Part shown: positions 1 through 5,146 of the stretch, in pieces | How positions within the stretch are numbered: position 1 is the first letter of the stretch | Layout of the letters: each line of letters begins with the position of its first letter | NCBI GenBank assembly: GCA_900755895.1 | Contig: CAAEIG010000153.1 | Coordinates: 1-5,174 of the forward strand | DNA from: Clostridia bacterium | Lineage (GTDB): Bacteria > Bacillota > Clostridia > Oscillospirales > Acutalibacteraceae | Length of the DNA: 5,174 nucleotides | Reading direction: 5' to 3' | Translations under genes and position numbers: made by a program | Notes under the pieces: model-generated | What the model was told of the DNA's origin: nothing | Seen by the model: only the letters and a program-made list of their open reading frames with translations | Databases searched by the model: none

Positions 1-97
<97 letters not shown>

Positions 98-107
98 ACA
101 ATATGGA

Positions 108-136
108 AACCACCCGCTTGGTCGGGTGGTTTTTTT
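108..136 (+). terminator. Intrinsic terminator of the left rRNA operon
   Basis: A perfect 9-bp stem AACCACCCG / CGGGTGGTT (108-116 with 123-131) has a 6-base loop CTTGGT and runs into a T tract at 130-136. It lies about 11 bases after the 5S 3' end, where rRNA transcription should stop. Confidence 0.93.
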
Positions 137-173
137 CTTGTCTCAGTTTCCCCGGATTTTTTCCCATTTCACC

Positions 174-202
174 TTGACTTGCCCCCCTCTTTGCCGTAAA
201 CT
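174..202 (+). promoter_or_regulatory. Sigma-A-type promoter of the small membrane protein gene
   Basis: TTGACT at 174-179 (5 of 6 to the -35 consensus) is followed after exactly 17 bases by TAAACT at 197-202 (4 of 6 to the -10 consensus). Transcription would begin near 209, about 34 bases before the GTG start at 243. The promoter sits between the rRNA terminator and the gene, so the gene is expressed independently of the rRNA operon. It also rules out the upstream ATG at 126 as the start. Confidence 0.7.
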
Positions 203-226
203 ATGGGTGGTGAATTTTGTAAACTT

Positions 227-235
227 AAAGGGGGA
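227..235 (+). promoter_or_regulatory. Ribosome binding site that fixes the GTG start at 243
   Basis: AAAGGGGGA lies 7 bases before the GTG at 243-245. No comparable Shine-Dalgarno sequence precedes any upstream in-frame start, so this site decides the start. Confidence 0.75.
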
Positions 236-242
236 TTTTCTC

Positions 243-818
243 GTGCGAAAAGGTCGTTTCGGAGTGGTGCTCTGCCTCTATCCTATTGTGGGTTTTGCCT
301 GCGTCATTTTCAATGTTCCCATCATCAGCGCCTTGGTCTTCGTCCTGGCCTTGCTGGCGGAACGTGATGAATGGGCCGGCCGTCAAACCCTGCAAGCTTT
401 GAACTTGGGCCTGGTCTCCTGGTTCCTGCAGAGAGTCCTCCACATGGTCTCCGCCACCTTCGGCGATTCCTATGGCCTGATCGCTGTTTTAGGCATGGGC
501 GCTGCTGTAGCTGCCGCTTTGGTCTATGTGGTGGCTTTGGTGGCCAGCGTGGTGGCCATCCTCCGGGTGATGAACGACAAAGAGGCTGATCTCCCCGGAC
601 TCTCCTCCCTGGCTTGGAGAGCCTATGGAAAACGTCGTCCCGCCCCCATGCCGGGGCAATATCCCCCGCCCTATCAGCAGGGATTCCGCCCCGGCGCCTA
701 TCCCCCGCCTCCTCAGCCCCAGCCCGGTCAGCAGCCTCAGAATCCCAACGTGGGGATGCCTGTTCAGCCTCAGCAACCCGGTCAGCCTCAACAGCCCGGA
801 GGGCCTCAGGCAGGCTAA
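243..818 (+). CDS. Small multi-pass membrane protein with Pro/Gln-rich C-terminal tail (DUF4870/Tic20-like)
   Basis: Predicted length 191 residues from a GTG start chosen because of the promoter at 174-202 and the AAAGGGGGA site; an in-frame ATG at 126 lies inside the rRNA terminator stem. Residues about 6-39 are strongly hydrophobic and may form one long or two short membrane segments. Further segments lie near 52-73 and 76-109. The loop DEWAGRQTLQALNLGL resembles the conserved polar-loop-plus-helix of DUF4870/Tic20-like small membrane proteins; this assignment is tentative. From about residue 135 to the end the protein is a low-complexity Pro/Gln/Gly tail (PPPYQQG, PPPPQPQPGQQPQ, QPQQPGQPQQPGG), probably disordered. 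Function is unknown. It is monocistronic: own promoter, and a terminator 28 bases after the stop. No enzymatic motif is visible. Confidence 0.8.
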   Translation: MRKGRFGVVLCLYPIVGFACVIFNVPIISALVFVLALLAERDEWAGRQTLQALNLGLVSWFLQRVLHMVSATFGDSYGLIAVLGMGAAVAAALVYVVALVASVVAILRVMNDKEADLPGLSSLAWRAYGKRRPAPMPGQYPPPYQQGFRPGAYPPPPQPQPGQQPQNPNVGMPVQPQQPGQPQQPGGPQAG

Positions 819-845
819 TTGCCGGAACTCATCGTGATTTTTTGG

Positions 846-882
846 AAGCCCTTTGGCTTGTCTGTGGGTCGAAGGGCTTTTT
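846..882 (+). terminator. Intrinsic terminator after the small membrane protein gene
   Basis: AAGCCCTT (846-853) pairs perfectly with AAGGGCTT (872-879). The loop is long (18 bases) and the T tract runs from 878 to 882. It separates this gene from the acyltransferase operon. Confidence 0.75.
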
Positions 883-892
883 CTTCGCTATT

Positions 893-925
893 TTGAAAAA
901 AGTGGAAGTTCTTGGCGGATACTAT
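893..925 (+). promoter_or_regulatory. Possible promoter of the acyltransferase operon (weak)
   Basis: A promoter is expected between the terminator at 882 and the gene at 976. TTGAAA (893-898) is an acceptable -35 element, but the best -10 candidates, GATACT (918-923) and TACTAT (920-925), give long spacers of 19 and 21 bases. The location is likely; the exact hexamers are uncertain. Confidence 0.3.
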
Positions 926-961
926 TCTTGCCAGCCATGCTTCCTGGCAGCATGACTTTGT

Positions 962-967
962 AGGAGG
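962..967 (+). promoter_or_regulatory. Ribosome binding site that fixes the TTG start at 976
   Basis: A perfect AGGAGG lies 8 bases before the TTG at 976-978 but only 2 bases before the TTG at 970. Normal spacing therefore favours 976. Confidence 0.8.
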
Positions 968-975
968 GGTTGGGC

Positions 976-2424
976 TTGGTCTTTTCGTCCCTGGTATTCT
1001 TGTGCGTTTTCTTTCCGCTGCAAATGCTGATCTACACGGTCGCCCGCAGCATCGAGGCTAAAAATACGGTGTTGATCCTGTTTTCCCTGGTCTTTTACGC
1101 CTGGGGAGAGCCGTTCTTCATTGTGCTGCTGGTGTTCATGTGCTTTGTGGATTGGGCCCTGTCCCAAGGTATCTACAAATACCGAGGTACCGGGAAAAGC
1201 AAGCTCTTTTTGGCCCTGGGCTGCATCATTGATCTGGGGCTGTTGGCCTTCTTCAAATACACCGCTTTCCTGTTGGGCGAGACCCAGCAGTGGTTCGGGT
1301 TCCCCAGCGTGATCCCCAAGATCGCCCTGCCCATCGGCATCAGCTTTTACACCTTCCAGCTGCTGAGCTACATGGTGGACGTCTACCGGGGAGAGGTGGA
1401 AGCCCAGCGGTATTTCCGCAGGCTGCTGCTGTACGTCTCCCTGTTTCATCAGTGCATTGCCGGTCCCATTGTCCGGTATAAGGACGTCTCCGAGCAGATC
1501 CTCTCCCGCTATGTGGACAGCGAGGACCTGCGAAACGGCATCAACCGCTTTGCCTCCGGTTTGGCAAAAAAGGTGCTGCTGGCCAACGTCTGTGGTCAGA
1601 TCGCCAGCAAGACCATTTTAAGCGGTGCGGTGGCTGATCGGGCCACCAATCTTCCCACGTTGGAATCCGCCTCCGCCCTGTCCCTGTGGCTGGGCTGCTT
1701 TGCCTATGCCCTCCAGATCTACCTGGATTTCTCCGCCTATTCGGACATGGCCATTGGCATGGGCTTGATGGTGGGCTTCCGCTACAAGGAGAATTTCAAC
1801 TATCCCTACTTGGCCAATTCCATCACGGATTTCTGGCGGCGCTGGCACATGAGCCTGTCCAGTTTCTTCCGGGATTATGTCTACATCCCCCTGGGCGGAA
1901 ACCGCCGGGGCAAGGCTCGTCAGGCGTTCAACCTGCTGGTGGTCTGGTTTTTGACCGGCATGTGGCACGGCGCCGGATGGAACTTTATTCTCTGGGGGCT
2001 GTACTACTTCCTGTTCTTAGCCATTGAGAAGTTCCTGATCCCGGGTCTGCAGCGTCTTCCCGCTGTATTTGCCCACCTCTACACCCTGTTGGTGGTGTTC
2101 TTCGGCTGGGTGCTGTTCTACTTCACTGATTTTACCCAGGGCTGGGTGGTTTTGAAGGGGCTGTTCTGCCTCAACGGCAATCCCCTCACCAGCTTTGAGA
2201 GCCAGAACATGTTCTTGAACTATCTGTTCTTCCTCATTGTGGCGGTGATCGCCTGCACACCCGTACCCAGGCTCCTCTATCACAAGGTGACCTCCTCCTT
2301 CAACGGCGGCGCCGTTGTGCTGGGCACTGTGCTGGAATATGCTCTGCCCGTGTTAGCGCTGTTTTTCTCCATCAGCTATCTTGTGGGGGATTCTTACAAT
2401 CCCTTCCTCTATCTGCAGTTTTAA
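976..2424 (+). CDS. MBOAT-family membrane-bound O-acyltransferase (AlgI/DltB-like)
   Basis: Predicted 482 residues, a normal length for AlgI-like proteins. The TTG at 976 is chosen over the TTG at 970 because AGGAGG is then 8 bases away and the protein begins MVFSSLVFLCVFFPLQ, the usual start of this family. It is a polytopic membrane protein. Diagnostic motifs are QCIAGPIVRY (about 159-168), the block FNYPYLANSITDFWRRWHMS (about 274-293) followed by FRDYVYIPLGGNRRG, and MWHGAGWNFILWG (about 329-341), whose His at about 331 is the invariant MBOAT catalytic histidine. The C terminus YNPFLYLQF is also typical. Known role of the family: passing acyl groups, usually acetyl, across the membrane for O-acylation of secreted or wall glycans. 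The next gene starts 18 bases after the stop, so the two are co-transcribed. The glycan substrate cannot be told from sequence. Confidence 0.95.
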   Translation: MVFSSLVFLCVFFPLQMLIYTVARSIEAKNTVLILFSLVFYAWGEPFFIVLLVFMCFVDWALSQGIYKYRGTGKSKLFLALGCIIDLGLLAFFKYTAFLLGETQQWFGFPSVIPKIALPIGISFYTFQLLSYMVDVYRGEVEAQRYFRRLLLYVSLFHQCIAGPIVRYKDVSEQILSRYVDSEDLRNGINRFASGLAKKVLLANVCGQIASKTILSGAVADRATNLPTLESASALSLWLGCFAYALQIYLDFSAYSDMAIGMGLMVGFRYKENFNYPYLANSITDFWRRWHMSLSSFFRDYVYIPLGGNRRGKARQAFNLLVVWFLTGMWHGAGWNFILWGLYYFLFLAIEKFLIPGLQRLPAVFAHLYTLLVVFFGWVLFYFTDFTQGWVVLKGLFCLNGNPLTSFESQNMFLNYLFFLIVAVIACTPVPRLLYHKVTSSFNGGAVVLGTVLEYALPVLALFFSISYLVGDSYNPFLYLQF

Positions 2425-2442
2425 AGGAAAGGAGCGTTTTCC

Positions 2443-2793
2443 ATGCGTCACGCGAAGGAATTTAAACGGGGTTCCCGGGGTAAGGCGGCTCTGTTCTTTC
2501 TGGTGCTCTTTGCCTTTGGAGTCTTCTCTTTGATGTTACCCCTGCGGCCCACGGTCTCGGAAATGGAAAAACGGGAACTCACCGAATTCCCGAAATTTTC
2601 CGTCCAATCCCTGGCAAACGGCGATTTCACCAAGGGAATCGACACCTGGTTTGCCGATACCTTCCCCCTGCGGGATGTGTTCTTCCAGATCAACGGCTGG
2701 GTGCAGTCCCTCTACGGCGTGAAGACCGTCATCATCACCGCCCCGGTGGAACAGGGCGACGAGATCCCTGACGCTCCCTATACCGGCGAATGA
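2443..2793 (+). CDS. Membrane-anchored N-terminal segment of a DHHW/AlgJ-like protein, stand-alone
   Basis: 116 residues, ATG start with AAAGGAG (2428-2434) 8 bases upstream. A basic N terminus (MRHAKEFKRGSRGK) precedes one hydrophobic segment at about 14-34, consistent with an N-in anchor and an extracellular remainder. Then follow SEMEKRELTEFPKFSVQSL (about 39-57), DFTKGIDTWFADTFPLRD (about 61-78) and NGWVQSLYGVK. These match the conserved region near the N terminus of DHHW/AlgJ-like acetyltransferase proteins, which sit beside MBOAT genes. The protein ends at TGA soon after, without DHHW motif or catalytic Ser. Those are in the next gene, 100 bases downstream. It is either half of a bipartite protein or a remnant. 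The good binding site and intact frame favour a working gene; a partner or scaffold role for the downstream protein is inference. Confidence 0.82.
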   Translation: MRHAKEFKRGSRGKAALFFLVLFAFGVFSLMLPLRPTVSEMEKRELTEFPKFSVQSLANGDFTKGIDTWFADTFPLRDVFFQINGWVQSLYGVKTVIITAPVEQGDEIPDAPYTGE

Positions 2794-2870
2794 TTCGCTG
2801 CTTTTGATGAGCCCAGTTTTTTGAGCTTCCTCTTTTCGGACATTTATTTTTTGATTTATATTTTATCACT

Positions 2871-2883
2871 AGGAGAAAGAAGG
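2871..2883 (+). promoter_or_regulatory. Ribosome binding region of the DHHW protein gene, in an A+T-rich gap
   Basis: AGGAGAAAGAAGG offers two overlapping Shine-Dalgarno matches, 14 (AGGAGAAAG) and 10 (AGAAGG) bases before the ATG at 2894. The preceding gap (2794-2870) is unusually T-rich and contains TATATTTTAT at 2857-2866, a possible -10 element without a convincing -35. An additional internal promoter is possible but not demonstrated. No terminator hairpin was seen in the gap. Confidence 0.5.
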
Positions 2884-2893
2884 TTTTATTTCC

Positions 2894-4318
2894 ATGCCCA
2901 ACAACTACACGCCCCGCAGAGCAGCTCCTGACGGAAGCCGTTCCAGCAGTCACTCCAGCAGCCACACTTCCAGGAGTGTTTCCACTCGCAGCCGGACGGA
3001 GTCTTACCGCTCCCCCACTCCTGTGGACCGGTTCCCCCGGGAAAGCCGCTCTGTCAGCGACTATGACCGCAACAGTTACGTTCGCCGCCGGCCCTCTCAG
3101 AGTCGCCGCCGCCGCAGAAGCGGGCCGCCCATGCTCCCCATAGTGGTGCTGCTGGTGTTGATTATCGCCATTGTAGTGGTGATTGTATTTGCCGTGAAGG
3201 GCTGTTCCTCCAAGAATCCTGCCGGGGACGGACAGCAGTCCAGCCAGGTAAGCTCCACTGTCTCCGGAGATGGCTCCACAACCGATGGGACAAGCACCAG
3301 TGGGACGGATTCCACCAGTCAGGGCGAAACCAACACCAGCTCCGTGGTGGAGGACAGCCCCACTCCTGCTCCTCAGGAAGAGCCCTCTGCTGCTCCGGAA
3401 CAGGCTGGCAGTCTGATGATCGTTGGAGACACTGCCTACGAGTACTACAACTTCAAAGAGGACACCGCCAACCAGTACATCACCGCTGTAGCTGATGCTG
3501 GCACCAAACTGTCCGGCATTTCCACTGTCTACGACATGGTGATCCCCACCAGCATTGACATCATGCTGCCTGAGAGCTACTTGGAGAAGTTCTCCTCTGA
3601 GATCAACTCCAACGACCAGCGCAAGGCCATTGAGGATTATATCTATCCCTCCATCCAGGCCATGAACTCCAGCGTGAAGACGGTGTCCATTTACGACACT
3701 CTCAAGGCTCACGCTAACGAGTACCTGTACTTCCGCACCGACCATCACTGGACCCAACTGGGCGCGTACTACGCCTATGTGGAGTTCTGCAAAGCCCGCG
3801 GTTTTGAGCCTGTAGCTTTGGATCAGTTCGAGAAGAAGGAGTACACCGGCTACCTGGGAAGCTTCTACAGCTCCAGCTCAGAGGCTGCTGCAGCACTGGG
3901 CAACAACCCCGATACGGTGGAAGCCTACATTCCCAATGCTGATGTGACCATGTACGTCATGCAGAAGAACGGCGAGGAGCTGCCCGACTGGCCCCTGATC
4001 GCTGACGCGGACACCTACAGCGCCGGCAACAAGTATCTGGCCTTCTGCGGCGGTGACCAGCCCTATGAGGAGATCACCAACAACGACATGACAGAGGGTC
4101 CCAGCTGCATCGTGGTGAAGGAGAGCTTCGGCAACTGCTTCATTCCTTTCCTGGTGAACCACTATAAGACCATTTACGTGATCGACTACCGCGATTACAC
4201 CGGCACGGTGAGCGCTCTAGCCCAGGAAAAGGGCGTGGACGACGTGATCTGTGTCAACAACATCTCCATGACCCGCAACGACGGTCTGGTGGAAGAGTTC
4301 ACCAACATCTTCTAATCT
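2894..4318 (+). CDS. DHHW-family (AlgX/AlgJ-like, SGNH-type) O-acetyltransferase domain protein, type II membrane anchored
   Basis: 473 residues with the stop at 4316-4318. Residues 1-79 form a Ser/Arg/His-rich cytoplasmic tail (SSSHSSSHTS, then RRRPSQSRRRRRS). A single membrane segment at about 81-101 is followed by VKGCSS. Residues about 108-171 are a Ser/Thr/Gly/Pro linker able to span the wall. From about 172 the extracellular domain has MIVGDTAYEYY (175-185), the name-giving YFRTDHHWTQLGAYYAY (279-295) and VVKESFGNCFIPFL (407-420), then VIDYRD. By analogy with AlgX/AlgJ, Asp283 and His285 (D-x-H) with Ser411 are the probable catalytic triad. The expected role is transfer of acyl groups supplied by the MBOAT partner to a surface glycan. 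The N-terminal region usual for full-length relatives is absent here and lies in the preceding gene. An internal ATG (Met80) lacks a binding site, so the first ATG is preferred. Confidence 0.88.
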
Positions 4319-4330
4319 CCTAGAACAAAC

Positions 4331-4370
4331 AGCGCCCGGCAGATTTTTCTCTGCCGGGCGCTTCTTTTAT
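4331..4370 (+). terminator. Strong intrinsic terminator of the acyltransferase operon
   Basis: A perfect 13-bp G+C-rich stem AGCGCCCGGCAGA / TCTGCCGGGCGCT (4331-4343 with 4350-4362) with loop TTTTTC is followed by TTCTTTTATT. It begins 12 bases after the stop codon. Confidence 0.95.
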
Positions 4371-4454
4371 TTCTTTAGGGGGTACCTAGATATGAGATGT
4401 CAGAGCCGCCCCACGAAAGCTTACTACATCACTCTGTTGGTAGTCGCCTGAGGT
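4371..4454. other. Unassigned intergenic DNA between the operon terminator and the repeats
   Basis: I see no ribosome binding site with an open frame, tRNA, terminator or clear match to the repeats that follow. It may be a more decayed extension of the repeat array, but that cannot be shown by eye. Confidence 0.4.
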
Positions 4455-4520
4455 GTTGGGCCATCCGCTGAGCAGGGAACAAGTCTATTTTTGAGTACAC
4501 CCGGTGTGGGGGGAGTTTCC
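4455..4520. repeat. Shortened, degraded copy of the 159-bp repeat (unit 0)
   Basis: GTTGGGCCATCCGCTGAG (4455-4472) resembles the head of unit 3 (GATGGGCCATCAGCGG). The later TTTTTGAGT...TGTGGGG...GTTTCC resembles the unit 3 segment TTTCTTGAGT...TTGTGGG...CTTTCT. About 90 bases of the standard unit are missing. This is the least certain copy. Confidence 0.45.
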
Positions 4521-4679
4521 GATGGCTCATACTGGCCCAGAATTGGCCCACTGGGGCGTGAAAACCAATATTAAGAAAGGAACTTAGTTACGGGAGTGAG
4601 TGCGTTGTGGGGCTTTCTGGGGCAAAAGGGGAAGGCAGGCTGTAAGTAGAGGAGAGAACCGGGGAAGCCATCTATTTTT
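4521..4679. repeat. Tandem repeat unit 1 (159 bp)
   Basis: It begins GATGGCTCAT and is exactly 159 bases to the start of the next unit. Its segment at 4602-4646 matches unit 2 at 4761-4805 in 40 of 45 positions by hand count (core TTGTGGGGCTTTCTGGG). Its first half is more diverged: GCCC-ACTG-GGGC at 4546-4557 replaces the CCCT-CAC-AGGG hairpin of the other units. Confidence 0.85.
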
Positions 4680-4838
4680 GATAGGCCTATTACTGGCTCA
4701 GAATTCCCTCACAGGGCGATTGTGGCGACCGATAGAGAGGGACTTGTTTCTGGAATTGGCGCCTTGTGGGGCTTTCTGGGACAAAAGGAGAAGGCAGACT
4801 GCAAGCGGAGGAAAAGAACAAAGAAGCATTCCTTTTCT
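4680..4838. repeat. Tandem repeat unit 2 (159 bp)
   Basis: It begins with GATAGGCCTAT, which contains the 10-base perfect palindrome ATAGGCCTAT (4681-4690). It shares with unit 3 the segment starting CAGAAT(T/A)CCCTCACAGGGC (34 of 38 identical from 4699) and with unit 1 the segment starting at 4761. Both halves of the repeat are therefore supported. Confidence 0.9.
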
Positions 4839-4990
4839 GATGGGCCATCAGCGGCCCAGAATACCCTCACAGGGCAATTGTGGCAACCGAAAGAGGGAAG
4901 AATCATGTTTCTTGAGTTGGCGCTTTGTGGGACTTTCTAGGGCACAAAAAGAGATAGGTTACAAGGGAGAAAAAACGAGCGCACAAAAAC
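4839..4990. repeat. Tandem repeat unit 3 (about 152 bp, 3' end degraded)
   Basis: It begins GATGGGCCATCAG, inside the 15-base inverted repeat CTGATGG-G-CCATCAG (4837-4851). CAGAATACCCTCACAGGGC at 4857-4875 and GCGCTTTGTGGGACTTTCT from 4920 align with unit 2 at offsets of 158 and 161 bases, so there are small insertions. The tail becomes A-rich and runs into the minus-strand terminator at 4992. Confidence 0.85.
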
Positions 4991-4991
4991 G

Positions 4992-5013
4992 AAAAACCGC
5001 CCCAGCGGGACGG
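4992..5013 (-). terminator. Second intrinsic terminator facing the right-hand rRNA operon
   Basis: Read on the - strand, CCGTCCC-GCT-GGGGCGG forms a 7-bp stem (5013-5007 with 5003-4997) with one G-T wobble and a 3-base loop, followed by TTTTT (4996-4992) and further T runs. It would stop transcripts that pass the first terminator at 5077-5051. Confidence 0.75.
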
Positions 5014-5050
5014 CTCTCAAGAAGGTCAAGATCTAAGGTTTTTGGGTAGT

Positions 5051-5077
5051 AAAAAAGGCCATCGTAATGATGGCCTT
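5051..5077 (-). terminator. First intrinsic terminator after the 23S gene
   Basis: On the - strand AAGGCCATC-ATTAC-GATGGCCTT is a perfect 9-bp stem with a 5-base loop, followed by a T tract (5056-5051). It starts about 70 bases after the 23S 3' end, with no gene between. Confidence 0.93.
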
Positions 5078-5146
5078 GTACCCTGAAAACTGAATAAAGC
5101 TGAAGTAGAAGAAATCAAGTGCGCTGCATACACTCTAGAAGGACTT
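5078..5146 (-). other. 23S 3' flank: RNase III processing-stem strand, no 5S gene
   Basis: Read on the - strand, this contains TTCAGTTTTCAGGGTAC. Its complement, GTACCCTGAAAACTGAA, is the motif usual just upstream of Firmicute rRNA genes. That is what is expected if the 5' and 3' flanks of pre-23S pair in a processing stem. No 5S sequence is present before the terminator. Confidence 0.6.

Noticed and set aside
126..242. N-terminal extension of the first gene from an ATG at 126
   Set aside because: It overlaps the rRNA terminator and precedes the promoter; no ribosome binding site; the extension has no membrane-protein character matching the rest.
922..1449. 175-residue open frame on the - strand
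   Set aside because: Antisense to the MBOAT gene start; Gln/His/Glu-rich shadow composition and no family motif.
2735..3757. 340-residue open frame on the - strand
   Set aside because: It lies antisense across the well-supported DHHW protein gene, lacks a recognisable domain, and is Gly/Val/Ala/His-rich as expected of a shadow frame.
2443..4318. One DHHW gene broken by a recent frameshift or stop
   Set aside because: The downstream gene has its own ribosome binding site, start, cytoplasmic tail and membrane helix, and a 100-base A+T-rich gap separates the frames; simple readthrough would not restore a continuous family protein.
4709..4906. Minus-strand open frame within the repeats
   Set aside because: Open frames in several registers follow from the 159-bp (multiple of three) repeat period; no ribosome binding site seen.
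4455..4990. CRISPR array
   Set aside because: The period of ~159 bp, similarity spread over the whole unit, and the absence of short identical repeats with unique spacers do not fit CRISPR.
4371..5040. Insertion sequence or transposase remnant
   Set aside because: No transposase-like translation, terminal inverted repeats or target-site duplication could be seen.
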